Assembly: GCA_027924645.1 (NCBI GenBank)
Contig: BSBN01001752.1
Span: 12,232,001 to 12,296,000, forward strand
Origin: Cunninghamia lanceolata
Taxonomy: Eukaryota; Streptophyta; Pinopsida; Cupressales; Cupressaceae
Direction of reading: 5' to 3'
DNA length: 64,000 nucleotides
Part shown: piece by piece, positions 1 through 11,548 of the stretch
Numbering within the stretch: the first letter of the stretch is position 1
Layout: each line of letters starts with the position of its first letter
Position numbers and translations under genes: made by a program
The notes under the pieces: generated by a model
Seen by the model: only the letters and a program-made list of their open reading frames with translations
Database searches by the model: none
What the model was told of the DNA's origin: nothing

Positions 1-111
1 TTGCACTGTGTTTGTTCATTGCTTTGTTTATTGAATCCTTCTTGTTTCACTATTCTGTTGATGTTTGGGTCTTGTTTAATTCATTTGATTGATCACCATT
101 TTACCCTTACA
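1..111 (+). repeat. 3' end of the 5' LTR of the Tat element
   Basis: Matches 15537-15647 at 110 of 111 positions and ends in CCCTTACA, directly before the primer-binding site. The rest of this LTR lies upstream of the window. Confidence 0.93.
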
Positions 112-115
112 TTTT

Positions 116-134
116 TGGCGCCCATCGTGGGGCC
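116..134 (+). other. Primer-binding site of the Tat element
   Basis: Four bases after the LTR end comes TGGCGCCCATCGTGGGGCC. It starts with TGG, the complement of a tRNA CCA end, and the GGCGCC start is common in plant Ty3 elements. I do not assign the exact tRNA. Confidence 0.75.
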
Positions 135-214
135 ATTTGCCCCTTTATTTTACCGTTTCTGAGCTTTTTTGAAGGCAGGTTCCGTACAGGTCACGCAGAG
201 TCACGCACAGATTA

Positions 215-550
215 CTTCGGCGCATTTGTTCATTTCCACGGCGCATATAAACACTGTTACGGCGCTTTTATTTTTCCTGCGCATCTGTGCATTCCTGCTG
301 TGCATATAAAGACTGTTACAGCACTTTTGCTTTTCCTGCGCATATGTGAATTTTCGTTACGCTTATGTGCACTGTTACGGCGCTTTTATTTTTCCTGCGC
401 ATCTGTGCATTCCTGCTGTGCTTTTAAAGACTGTTACTGCGCATGCATTTATACTGTGCATCCATTCATTTTAATGGTGCATACATGCAATATTGCAGCG
501 CATTCATTATTGTTGCACTTCTGTGGATCATTTCTGCGCATCTGATCACT
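215..550. repeat. Dispersed GCGCAT motif array, copy 1
   Basis: GCGCAT or near variants (TGCGCAT, CGGCGCAT, TGTGCAT, CGGCGCTT) recur about 16 times at intervals of roughly 15-30 bp, separated by T-rich spacers that partly repeat. TGCGCA is itself palindromic. Confidence 0.8.
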
Positions 551-859
551 GAAGCTGCGCATTTGTAACAGGCTGAAGTTTTAGTACTTTTCTAGGGGAA
601 GTTGCTAATGCTAACCTTTCCGCAGGTGTTTGCTGGAGTGTTTTTGTAGGATAGGTGCAGGTTTAGTTCCATGTAGTTGCATCTAATTAGTTCACATTTC
701 ATTTTCAAAGGGAAAGTAAAAATTAATGTTCATTCAAATCTTCATCTAGTTCTAATTAGGGAGGAAGTAATAGGATTTATTTCTTGCTTGCATTGCAAAC
801 ACCTTCCAAGTTATTGCTATCTAAAGGTTAAAACTAAACTCATCAATGATCTTGAAGTT

Positions 860-1082
860 AAAATGAACCATTGCTATATCGTGAGACCTGAATTTCAAAG
901 TTAACAAACTCGTGCTACACAGTTTAAGAATTGAACTCACTACTGCTTTCTGAAATTAAAATGAACCATTGCTATATCGTGAGACTTGAATTTCAAAGTT
1001 AACAAACTTGTGCTACGTGGTTTAAAAATTGAACTCACTACTGCTTTCTGGGATTTAAAACTGAACCACTGCTATATTGCTC
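860..1082. repeat. 98-bp tandem repeat, about 2.3 copies
   Basis: Copies begin at 860, 958 and 1057, each starting with an AAAA(C)TGAACC box followed by a GCTATAT block. The first two are nearly identical; the third is truncated after about 26 bp. Confidence 0.85.
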
Positions 1083-1749
1083 AATCACTTCAAAGTTCTG
1101 TTTGAGTAGATTAGCCCATTTAGTTTTTCACTTTTAACTAGGGTGGATTAATCAGTGTATTCTGTGCTTGTGAATGACAATAGGCTTATGCTCTCCCCTC
1201 TTCTGGGTGATCAGAGTGCCAGACTTGTCATTCTATCTGTTTAACCTTTAGGAGGGGCCTGCCCTTGGATGCACGCTTGTCCAAGTGGGAACGACCCTGA
1301 GTGGTAACAGGCTAACGCCAAGCCCTACCAAGCCACTTAAAATAAATTGTGCTTGAGGTGAAAACTTCCTGCAACAAGTGCTGTTATGTTACACCGACGG
1401 CCAACCTCCCCCAAAACCCTCTCAGGCGCAACCCTGTGAGGCTGGGAGACTCCATAACGGAGAGTAGCGCCACTGCATGTGTAACCACTTGAACGGTTGC
1501 CCGAATTAAATACCTCTTGTTTTAGTGGCCCAAATCCCTTATAATCCATTTCTCGCCTAGGATTTTGTGCTTGCTTTTGTCCAAAATAGAGTCAGAAAAT
1601 TTACAAAAACAATGGAAAACTACAAAATATTCTTTGTGCTTGCTATGTTTTCTTGCTATTAAATTCATAATATCAGATCAGGAAGACCTTTTCTAGCCAA
1701 AAAAATACCAAAAACAGAAGAAAAACTAAAAAATTTTGCAAAAACTTCA

Positions 1750-1935
1750 GAGCTGCACATTTACACATTTCTGCTGCGCATACACAGAGACTTACTACGC
1801 ATATACATTTTTGCTGTGCATATATGCACTGTTGCTGCGCATATATAGTTCACCAGACCGGTGCATTTACAGCGACTTGCTACGCATTTGTCTATTTCTG
1901 CTGCGCATCTATTTCTGCGCATATGCGACAGTGAG
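1750..1935. repeat. Dispersed GCGCAT motif array, copy 2
   Basis: CTGCGCATA, CTACGCATA and CTGTGCATA variants recur about nine times in the same orientation as copy 1, ending in TGCGCATATGCGA, itself a palindrome. Confidence 0.78.
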
Positions 1936-2275
1936 CACTTGCCCTATTTTTGAGGAGAAATTTTTCACCTGATCAGAGCACCCATTTCAGCCTAGTTTCA
2001 CTTTCTAAGGTCAGAGTCAACCTTGCAGTCAGTCTCTATCAAGTTTCACCCAACTCTTTCTCTTTCATCCATTGTCGCACTCACCTTCTATCCAAACCAC
2101 TCTTGTCTCAAAGTCAGCCTATCCCATATCGATTCGGCATAAGTTCTTTTTCATTTCATTAGTGAATTCACGTAAGCCTAGTAGGTCACAGTACCTTTGC
2201 TAGTAGTCTTGTTGAACGACTAAGCCCTACACAGTAAGACTGGTATCGACTACCCTTGCTAGTGGCTAGAGTCTT

Positions 2276-4486
2276 GTGTCAACTGTCTTACTTGAAGTCA
2301 TTGAGCGAGAGAATCCTTTGTCCAAGTCTTATCCTAGGTATCCCATTCATAATAGTCTCAGTCGGCACCTTGCTAGAATTTCTAGTCCTCACCCCCTCCA
2401 TCCCGCGTCACCTTGCATGGTTCTTACTCGATCACAGTACAACAAACAAATCGAAATGGCCGACTCATCTGATCACCTTCTCCCACCACGTGATGGTGAA
2501 GAAGAGATTTCTCATGAAGAATTAGTGGCGCACATGCAAGATAGAAAATTCCAACGCGTCGTAGAGAAGATGATCCTTGAAGACCCCCATAAGTATTTCC
2601 ATCATCTTGCTAGTCTCGGAATCAAACTCCCCGTAGATTTTGACATTAGCTCCATCATGGAAAATGTAGACAATGATCATGAGAGGGGCACACATGATAC
2701 AGTCCCACATGCGCATGAAAGAGGCACAAATGACGCGGTTCCCCATACAAATGAGAGAGGAAAGCAACCCGTAGATCCAACCACTCCTATGGCAGACGTG
2801 AGACAACAAATCGAAAGTCTAAAGCTCGAGATATCCAACCTTAAGACCAGTACAAGTTCTAAGAACTACTCTTTGGAGGATATAGCACCGTACCCCTTTG
2901 ACAGAAATTTGATCATGAAACCATTCCCCTATCAGTTCGGAGTTCCAAAATTTGACAAATATAAAGGGAAGGGGGACCCTAGAGATCATATCAGGGAATT
3001 CACTGTAGCATGTTTAGAAGTAGCTCACAACGAGACCTACTTAATGAGACTATTCCCGCGATCTTTAGGTGGTCAAGCTATGGAGTGGTTCTCGCGTCTC
3101 CCACTAGGAATCAAAACTTTTGATGAACTTGTCAATAAATTTATAACGCACTTCTCTTACAACATAGAACACGAGGTATCTATGCTAGATCTATGTAACA
3201 CCAAATAGAAGGGTGGTGAGTCATTCGCCGCCTTCCTACAATGATGGAGACATCTAGCTAGTAAGTGTTCTTATGACATGCCTGAGAAGTAGCTATTGGA
3301 AATGTTTGTCCACAACCTAAACACTAATCTTAGCTATTAGGTTCAGATACAATGCCCTACCTCGTTCGCCAAAGTCATTGAAATGGGCCTCTTCATTGAA
3401 AAAGCTATGATCACTAAAGGAACTCTCAAGCTCTACAAGGACACACCTCCTTCCAATTATACAACAGATAAATCAAAGTTTTGGACCAAGAACAAGAATG
3501 TGGTCAATGATGGAGTAGTGGATGCCAAGGCGGCAGCCCCTAAGCAACAACCTATATTCACTCTTAAGGGAGAAGCAAATACCAGTGCGCTCAACAAGCC
3601 ACCCCCTCGGGAACCTAGACCTTGGTTCAATTCAAATCCAAGGAGAAAATTCACGCCATTGGGAGAATCTCAAGAGTCTGCTCTCAAGAAGTTGTTGGCT
3701 AACAATGAAATTTCTCTACCGCCAACAAGTGACTATAAGCCTATCGTCAAACCTCCCTATTGGAAGGACACAGATTATTGTGAGTATCATCGAGGATGGG
3801 GGCACACGACTAACAATTGCATCCGCTTCAAGAATGTCATACAGGATATACTAGATCAGAATCAGGGAGGGACACAACAGCATACCTCCAATGAATCTCA
3901 TGTGGCCTATCGGGATCCTCTTCTAAACCACAACCGGCCGTATAACAATAATCACAACAATGGCCACAACAGCAACGATGGTCACAACGGCAACAACTCC
4001 AATGGCCATAACAATAATGACAACAATCGCAACAGGCCAAACCAGAACAGTGGGTCGAGTAATGCTAACTATGCAAGCGTTCCCTTTGAGTACACCATTA
4101 ACTGCATTTCTGAGCATGTTCCGCAAGTCAACGTCATATCCCCCAACCAACAACCAGGACCTAACAGAATTGGTTGTAGTATAATTACCCGCAGTGGTAA
4201 AGTCACGATCAACACCACTCCTCCAAGGTCGTCACCATCACCATCCAACTCCCGCCCATATAATGTCATCGACCAATTGCAAAAAACTCCGGCCCACATT
4301 TCTATATTGGAGCTCTTGCGTCTATCTCCTTCTCATAAGGAGATTCTTGAGAAAGCCTTAGTGGAAACTACTGTCCCCACTAACCTAGCCCAAGAAAAGT
4401 TTCAAACCATGGTGGGTAATTTGACATCCTCCACTTCCATCTCGTTTACAGAGCAAGATGACCTTTCCATATCTCAACCCCACAAC
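2276..4486 (+). pseudogene. gag: gag of the Tat element, broken by stops
   Basis: The frame opens at ATG 2276; a second candidate start at 2417 begins MVLTRSQYNK and may be the real one. Residues encoded at about 2930-3380 look like the retrotransposon gag capsid domain (GDPRDHIREF, AMEWFSRLP). A C-x-x-x-H...H...C zinc-knuckle-like motif (CEYHRGWGHTTNNC) lies at 3779-3820, followed by an Asn/His-rich tract at about 3926-4055. Four in-frame stops interrupt it: TAG 3206, TGA 3242, TAG 3290 and TAG 3338. Each is explicable as C-to-T from CAG or CGA, and the frame is unshifted on both sides. Gag would form the particle, but this copy cannot yield a full protein without read-through. Confidence 0.88.
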
Positions 4487-4816
4487 ACTCCTCTACACAT
4501 TGTCGCATTCGTGCACAAGCACCGCATCAAGAGGGTTCTCATTGATGGGGGCACCAGTCTAAATATTTGCACGTTGAAGCTAGTCCTTGCACTGGGGTTC
4601 TCCGAACAGGCAGTCGATCCAAGACGGAAAATTACTATCAAAGCCTATGACGAGGAGGAACGAACCACAAAGGGCACGGTTGTCCTACCCATTCAAGTGG
4701 GACCAGTAATTAAAGATGTGGTGTGCCAGGTCCTTGATCGGGAGCTTGCTTACAATATTCTACTAGGGAGACCATGGATCCACACCATGAAGGCTATCCC
4801 CTCCACCTACCATTAA
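4487..4816 (+). pseudogene. Aspartic protease domain of the Tat polyprotein
   Basis: LIDGGTSLNIC (from about 4538) has the retropepsin active-site form D-G-G-T/S-S. AYNILLGRPWIH, the usual second protease motif, follows near the end. It is in the same frame as gag and pol. A TAA at 4814 interrupts the conserved STYH-stop-CIKFP segment, where related elements carry Gln (CAA to TAA). A second TAA lies at 4955. The domain would cut the Gag-Pol polyprotein. The domain body itself looks intact. Confidence 0.85.
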
Positions 4817-6189
4817 TGCATAAAGTTCCCACACGATGGCAAGCAGGTCACCATACAAGGCGACCCCGACCCCTACCAACATTGCAATTCATTCCAAGCA
4901 AAATCTGAATGCGTCATTCCCAATAACCGAGCCTACATTTCCCCTACTCCGCCATAAGACCATACTACCGAAGCTTCCTCCTCGAGGCCCCAACCGCTGA
5001 AGCTTACCATAAAAGAAAATGGCATGGGGGAGTACTCTATTGAGCACAGCCTCAACCTTGCCACCATGCCTTTATCTCCTCACTCCTTTGGCAAACCCAA
5101 GCATCAACCTAGGCATTTTCCAAAGCCATCTGCTCCTCCTACAACTCCCGCAAATCCCTTTGTAAAATGGCGGACCTTATCTGATGAGACAGAGGAGCGA
5201 GATCTCCTGCAATGGCTTTATGCTAAAGAGGAAAACACATCCCAAGAGCTGCCTAGACTCCCTACAGAACTCTATGGACGGGGTGAAACCATTCTGCACA
5301 GGATGGGATACGAAGGGCAAGGCCCCATAGGCCTCAGAAAAGAAGGAATCGTTGAACCTATCCAACCTTCTTCATCCTCTTCGGCTAGAAACACAACTGG
5401 CCTAAGGTACAAAGGTAAAGGTGAAGCCAAAGAAAACGCCTGCCTAGTGGAGACAATTCAAACACTCCAAGTGGATAGTGACGCAGATTCAGATGAGTCG
5501 AATGAGTATGAGTGGGACGAGCTAACAGAGCACTCCTACGATGGCAAGGAGATTGACACCATCCAAACTCTCAGCCCCTACCATGAGGGACAGATGCAAC
5601 GGGACAGACCACTGGAGTCTGATTTACCCCTCCCTGAAGTTATGGCTTTCGAGGAAAGTTTCGATTCCATTGCAATAAATAACCTGGAGGAGAGTACCAC
5701 CCAGAACACTATCCCCACCAGTGCCCATAATATTTCCATTCACAACATTAACAAATCAGATCTCTCATCCGACTCCCTTCCCCTCTTACACCCTGAGCTT
5801 ATCGACTGGGATCTGCAAGGAGCCCCTCAATTAGATATGTTCCAGAATGATGATGCTTACATTGACTATATGGAACTTAGGGATCACTTACCAAGAGAAG
5901 ATCATAAAGCTGGTTTTGTTATCAAACTCAATACTGTGGCTTACTTTGGGGAGGGTGCCAAGCCTTCTAGTCATAAAAATATTAAAATAAAAAATGGATC
6001 TGACGGTGAAAACCACTGTGCGGTAGTGTCAGGTCATAAAACAGTAAAAAGAAAGGATGTATCCGAAGGTGAAAACCCAACTGTGGCACCTGACAATGGA
6101 ATGCTTGACACCCTCCCCAGTGATATGTACCAGGAGCGGTCACAGATTGTGGTGGAACCAACAGAGCCAGTGAATATTGGCACCGAAGA
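4817..6189 (+). pseudogene. Protease-RT linker with G-patch-like motif
   Basis: The frame reopens at ATG 5024 after the TAA at 4955. Residues encoded around 5285-5360 (HRMGYEGQGPIGLRKEGI) resemble a G-patch, a short Gly-rich motif seen in several plant Ty3 polyproteins at this place. The rest is acidic and low in conserved motifs and looks like a spacer. The open run of 543 codons (5024-6655) continues into RT. Confidence 0.65.
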
Positions 6190-7243
6190 GCAGCCCAAGA
6201 TTATCCACTTCGCAAAATCTCTCACACCACCTGAGAAAACCAGGTTTGTACCATTCTTTAAGAAGAAGAGAGGCAGCTTTGCTTGGTCATATGCTGACAT
6301 GCTAGGTCTAGACCCTAACCTGATTCTGCATCATCTGCCATTGGATCCAGGGGTGAAGCCCGTAAAGCAAAAATTGAGAAAGATGCATCCCCATATAGCC
6401 CTTTTGGTCAAGGAAGAACTCAAGAAATTACTAGACGTGGGGTTCATCAGGGCCATAGATTACCCCAAATTGATATCAAACATCATGCCAGTGCCTAAAC
6501 CAGATGGCAGGGTTCGACTATGCAACGATTTTAGAGACTTAAACAAAGCATGCCGCAAGGATGACTTTCCATTGCCTAACATCGATATCATAGTCGACCT
6601 CATGGCAGGACATACAATGCTGTCACTCATGGATGGATTCTCAGGGTACAACTAGATCAAAATAGCACCAGAGGATCAGCACAAAATAGCTTTCACTTGT
6701 CCATGGGGTACCTTTTGCTGGAATGTCATGCCGTTTGGGCTAAAAAACGCAAGTGCTACATATCAGCGGGCCATGACAACCATATTCCATGACATGATGC
6801 ATGTGACCATGGAGGATTATGTTGACGATATCTTAGCAAAATCTCTCACGAGGGACTCACACCTGGATATCCTAGAGAAAGTCTTCCAATGGTTGGATCA
6901 ATTCCAAGTTAAATTGAACCCGAAGAAGTGTGTGTTTGGGGTGACTTCAGGCAAGCTGCTAGGCTTCATTGTGTCAGCAAACGGCATAGAGGTAGACCCG
7001 GCCAAGGTCAAAGCAATAATGGACATGCCACCGCCAAAAACTCTAACACAGTTGAGATCCTTACAGGGCAAGCTGCAGGCCATCCGAAGGTTCATCTCAC
7101 AGTTGGCAGACAAGTGCCAACCTTTCAGTCACCTCCTACATAAGAATATTCCATTTAAATGGGATGAGCGGTGCGAAGAGGCATTCAACAAGCTAAATGA
7201 GTACCTTATGAACCCTCCTATACTCATGCCTCCGATCCAATGA
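6190..7243 (+). pseudogene. pol: Reverse transcriptase of the Tat element
   Basis: The RT fingers and palm are clear: MPVPKPDGRVRLCNDFRDLN, then DGFSGYN-stop-IKIAPEDQHKIAF, MPFGLKNASATYQRAM and the catalytic YVDD at 6818-6829. Thumb motifs (NPKKCVFGV, KLLGFIVS) follow. A single TAG at 6653-6655 replaces the Gln normally found after GYN (CAG to TAG); the frame is the same on both sides. A TGA at 7241 ends the open run. Apart from these stops the catalytic residues are present. RT would copy element RNA into cDNA in the cytoplasmic particle. Confidence 0.92.
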
Positions 7244-7660
7244 AAACCTTTGATTCTCTACATTTCTGCTACACCTACTGCTCTTGGGGCTCTCCTAGCG
7301 TAGCAAGACTATGAGAACAAGGAAAGAGCTGTATACTACATCAGTCGAACCTTACTGGGCTACGAGTTACAATACTCACAGGTAGAACGATCATGCCTTG
7401 CGGTGGTTTTTGCTTCACAAAAACTCTGACACTACATGTTGGCACATCCTATCAAACTCATTGCCAAAATCGTCCCACTAAAGTATCTTCTCAGCAAAGC
7501 AGCTCTCACAGGTAGACTAGCAAAGTGGGTTATGCTTCTTAGTGAATATGATATAGAATATGTGGATAGAAAAGCCATCAAAGGGAAAATCATAGCTGAC
7601 CAACTGGCCGAGGCACCATTACAGGACACTTCACCAATGCAGTTTGAGTTTCCCAATGAG
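7244..7660 (+). pseudogene. RT-linked RNase H of the Tat element
   Basis: KPLILYISATPTALGALLA and KERAVYYISRTLLGYE are typical of the Ty3 RNase H that follows RT. In-frame TAG 7301 (Gln position) and TGA 7427 (Arg position, QKL-stop-HYMLAHPI) interrupt it, both C-to-T type. The frame continues as LLSEYDIEYVDRKAIKG and ADQLAE, the usual end of the domain. It would remove RNA from the RNA:DNA hybrid. Confidence 0.85.
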
Positions 7661-8254
7661 TCTTTATTCACTCTGTCAACATCTCCTTGGAAACTCTACT
7701 TCGACGGGTCTTACACCAACCACGGATCAGGGGCAGGTATCCTGTTTATTACTGCCCAAGGCGACACAATTCCAAAGTCCTACAGGTTGTTATTTCCATG
7801 CACTAACAATATAGCGGAATATGAAGCCTTGGTAATTGGTCTCAAGATGGCCACTGAGTGGAAAATCCAAGCACTATGTGTCTACGATGATTCTCAGCTT
7901 ATCATAAATCAGGTCAACGATGAATATCAAACCAAAGATGAGAAGCTCATCCCATACAAACGGATGGTCGATGACCTCAAGGAACACTTTGGGACCATCT
8001 CCTTTGAACAAATACCCTGGATCGAGAACAAAGTAGCAGATGCAATGGCTACCATAGCCTCTCTTCTTGAAATACCTAAATACGAGTCATGGTATGAGTT
8101 CTTAGTAGAAACCATTCGGCAACCGGCTTATGATCTCCTCGAAACCCATTCCATTTGCCTCCTAGTAGGATTTGATTCACCTTGGTACGGTAAGACCTAC
8201 ACTTACCTCAAGGACAATATTCTTCCACCCGACCTCTCTTCCAACCAAAAATGA
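7661..8254 (+). pseudogene. Second (archaeal-type-like) RNase H domain
   Basis: A separate RNase H fold lies between the RT-linked RNase H and integrase. Four acidic residues are visible in order: D in YFDGS, E in NIAEYEAL, D in VYDDSQLI and D in KVADAMA. This duplicated domain marks the plant Tat lineage. The Gly that usually precedes the third Asp is Asp here, so activity is uncertain. The open run 7436-8254 ends at a TGA that would be Arg in relatives. Confidence 0.85.
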
Positions 8255-9439
8255 ACTTTCATCTGACAAGCCTCCCGTTACACCATCATAGCTAATACCC
8301 TTTACTGACATGGTCTGGATGGTACTTTACTCTGTTGTCTAGAACAAGAAGAATCCGTAACCGCCTTGCGAGACGTACACGAAGGGATCTGTGGAACACA
8401 CTCCAGCGGTCCTTCCTTAGCTAAGAAACTCATGCGTTTGGGTTATTACTAGCCCAATATGGAAATGGATTCCTGTCAGTTCGTCATAAAGTACAAACAG
8501 TGCCAAATACATGGGAACCTGATCCATGCACCTGCTCAGGAGTTGAGACCTTTAACAACGCCCTGGCCCTTTTGCCAGTGGGGACTTGACCTTGTGGGAA
8601 AGATCCATCCACCTTCTTCCAACGGCCATAAATTCATCATAACCGCCACTGAGTACTTCACAAAGTGGATTGAAGCCATTCCCCTAACCACCGTCACAGG
8701 AAAACAAATTTCCTTGTTCATTCTGAATTACATTATCTGCCGATACGGCATCCCTTCATCCATCATAACGGATAATGGGAGACCATTCAAAAATCAGGAT
8801 GTCCAGGAACTTTGTGAGCGTTTCAAAATCCAACATCGTTTCTCCACTCCATACTACCCCCAAGGTAATGGCCAAGCTGAGGCATCGAATAAAACCATTC
8901 TAAAAATCTTAAAGAAAACTGTCAATGAAGCTGGTCGCGATTGGCACGTCTAACTCAATCCCGCTCTGTGGGCCTACAGAACTAGTATACGCACTCCCAC
9001 AGGTGCTACACCCTACGCCCTTGTCTATGGTTCTGAAGCCATCCTTCCCATTGAGGTCGAACTCCCATCCCTCAGGGTGTCGTTGAAAGGTCTCATATCA
9101 GATGAAGAATACCGAGTCTCCAGGCTACAAGAACTAGAGCTGCTAGAGGAAAGGCGTCAGAAAGCTTTTGACCATCTCAAAGCCTATCAACAGATGATGT
9201 CAAGAAGCTACAACCACAAGGTTAGACCAAGATGCTTCAAGGTTGGGGACCTCGTTCTAAAAGAGAACCCTCGCAATCAGCAGGACAGAGAAAAGAAAGG
9301 TAAGTTCGAGCCTAACTGGCTTGGGCCCTATGTGATTGTAGCTGCTTACGGATCGGGGGCATATCAGTTGGCCACATCAGAGGGTGAGTTGTTAGATGAT
9401 CCAATCAACAGCATGCATCTTCGCCAATTCTATACCTAG
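8255..9439 (+). pseudogene. Integrase of the Tat element
   Basis: The zinc-binding N-terminal region (HEGICGTH ... CQFVIKYKQC) precedes the catalytic core. The core keeps the triad: D in WGLDLVG, D in IITDNGRPF and E in NGQAEASNK. The C-terminal GPY/F-type module (FEPNWLGPYVIV) is near the end, and the frame stops at 9437-9439. Stops at 8264 (TGA), 8306 (TGA), 8450 (TAG, from TGG) and 8951 (TAA) break it without frameshift. Integrase would join element cDNA to the chromosome. With the upstream TGA at 8252 these complete 15 nonsense sites in the polyprotein. Confidence 0.9.
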
Positions 9440-9556
9440 GAGAATCCCAATGCAAGGGGGCACAATAAAACAAAAAAGTCAAAAAAATACAAAAAAAAAA
9501 GTTAAAAAGAGAAAAATCAGAAAAAAATAGAAAGCATACAAAAAAATCATCCTTTG

Positions 9557-9680
9557 GTGAAAACCTGGCAAACAGGCGATAGGTATCGTGATGAAAACCT
9601 AGCAAACAGGCGTCATGTTACTTTCTAGCTTCTCATGCAAATAAAAGCAAGTAATGAAAACCTGGTAAACAGGCATTACT
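9557..9680. repeat. Three direct copies of a GAAAACCTGGCAAACAGG box
   Basis: Near-identical boxes start at about 9557, 9590 and 9653, each followed by CG or CATTAC. Confidence 0.8.
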
Positions 9681-9908
9681 TGTGATAAACCGCCTTCTCC
9701 ATCTTTGAGAATCCAATCGCCTTGAGTCCATTCTTCCTTCGCTCATTTTCCATTCGACCCATATCGACCCCACAATAAACACTTGACAGTTACCTATCAT
9801 GGCTTGATACTCACCTTGTGGCCTTGTCAACCAAGGTTTTGTCCCACACCGTCTCCTCAATGTGAGCCTAGTATAGTGTCTCTCGTCAGTGTCCATGGTC
9901 CAAGTCTG

Positions 9909-10105
9909 TGAACTACGTTGCCTCTGCGTCGTCACGTAGGCAAAGCCATTATTCTAATGCGCCCCCGAGGCTTCCATTTCTTCTATAATCCCATTCATCC
10001 CCTTTCTTGTCTTCATTCTTGTCGTCTTTCTTCTAGTCCATCCATGGTCCATTAGGGTTTACCCCGAACTACGTTGCCTCTGCGTCGTCACGTAGGCAAG
10101 GCCAT
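9909..10105. repeat. 36-bp direct repeat pair
   Basis: The block starting GAACTACGTTGCCTCTGCGT occurs at 9909 and again at 10066, about 157 bp apart, with one difference near its end. Confidence 0.85.
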
Positions 10106-10569
10106 TTAGCAATGAGCCCCCGAGGCATTAGGTCAGTCCCTTAGGGTCCGTCTCCCCAATAAGGATTGTGCAATCTTCTCACCAAACAAGCAAATGCAAG
10201 CAGAACCCGCGCCTCAAGTAGAAATCTTGACTGTGAGCATCTTAACCTATCCAATGCAAAGCAAATACCCAAGGTCTTCTAAATGATTTTATGCAAATTA
10301 AGGCAAGAACTAAACACATATCAACGCAAATATGCTTTGTAGATCAGAAACATGGTTAACAATTTGAGTCCAGATTTTTGGTATCATACCTTCCTATGCT
10401 ACTCAAGGATGCCAAAAGCTAGAGATGCTATGATGGGGGCATGATTATTTTCTTTGTTTGTTGTTTGTGGATTAAACTTTAGTAATGTGAAGCCTTGTCT
10501 AAGGACATGATCGGCAAAAGATCATCGAGGACATCAAAGGTATAACATGAACATGGGCAATCCTTGTTT

Positions 10570-10712
10570 GTTGCCATGCAAGAAGTACTCAGGTCATCTA
10601 GATTCAATTTTGACTAGATGCTTGTATTAACTTGTTAAATCACAATCCATGTAAGCGATACTCAGGTCATCTCGGTTCAATTATACCTAGATGCTTGTAT
10701 TCACTTACAACA
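10570..10712. repeat. Diverged direct repeat around TACTCAGGTCATCT
   Basis: Two copies of a box containing ACTCAGGTCATC, then CTAGATGCTTGTATT, start near 10577 and 10661 with several differences. Confidence 0.75.
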
Positions 10713-11090
10713 TTTCAGAAAATGTACCAAAAACAAATTGCCCAATGATGAAATAAAGCACTCTAAAAAAGAAAAGCATCCATCCTATATCCACATACAC
10801 ATCCATGCAATCCTCATTATCCAAACTATGCAGAGTAACGATATCAAGTAAAGTCTCTAAGTCATCTTATCACAACCATTCTTCTACCTGTCTATCATGT
10901 CATTCTTGTGTCGATCAAGTACATTTGGACTTCAAAAAAAAACAAAGCATATAGGAGCATGTCATATCACTCGTAAGACTAGTCATGCACATGCTTAGGT
11001 TCGTAGAATACACCATCCAATGCATTAGGTCATCAATACATTTGCATCACATCACATCTCAAGGCACAGATAATCACATAGAAATAATGA

Positions 11091-11238
11091 CACATATACA
11101 TACATTTGCATTAGATCATATAGACGTCCCATAACACAGCTACATCATCACATAGAAATCATAGCACATATGCACACATTTACATTAGATCATATCGACG
11201 TCCCATAACACAGTTGCATCATCACATAGAAATCATAT
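11091..11238. repeat. 74-bp tandem duplication
   Basis: CACATATRCA at 11091 and 11165 starts two adjacent copies that share GACGTCCCATAACACAG and end in ATCACATAGAAATCAT. Confidence 0.85.
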
Positions 11239-11548
11239 TACATTTTGCATTCATTTGAAAACATTAAATCACATAGACATCATATAGCAGCATATCATAA
11301 AACATCTCATATAGCATCAGATTGACCATCTAACTATGCACATACATCACATCATATAATAGAAGTACATCTTCATCACATAGCACATGCCATAGATACA
11401 CAAAGCTGCATCATCATATATACTATCATACAAAAGAGGTCCAAATGTACAAAATCGTCATCTGTCTCTGGAATAAAAGTGTCATATACAATATGCATCC
11501 AAACGGATGATGATACAAGTCCCAAAATGTACAAAATCTAGTCTCTGT

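Larger units (their letters stand above)
135..2275 (+). other. Long non-coding leader of the Tat element
   Basis: About 2.1 kb between primer site and gag holds only short, unrelated ORFs. It contains two arrays of a GCGCAT motif, a 98-bp tandem repeat, and a GC-richer stretch at about 1190-1560 that I cannot assign. Long leaders are usual in Tat-lineage elements. No gene is recognisable here. Confidence 0.6.
9440..11548. other. Non-coding 3' region of the Tat element
   Basis: No ORF with recognisable content. It starts A-rich and contains several short direct repeats listed separately. The stretch between integrase and the antisense gene is AT-rich with CACAT/CATAG-type simple sequence at about 11040-11450. 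Confidence 0.6.

Noticed and set aside
1337..1549. Minus-strand 70-codon ORF in the Tat leader
   Set aside because: No motif, no codon signature and no support from surroundings.
2276..9439. C-to-U RNA editing or stop-codon recoding restoring the Tat polyprotein
   Set aside because: Such editing is organellar and would run in the wrong direction for TAG/TGA/TAA; decay is simpler.
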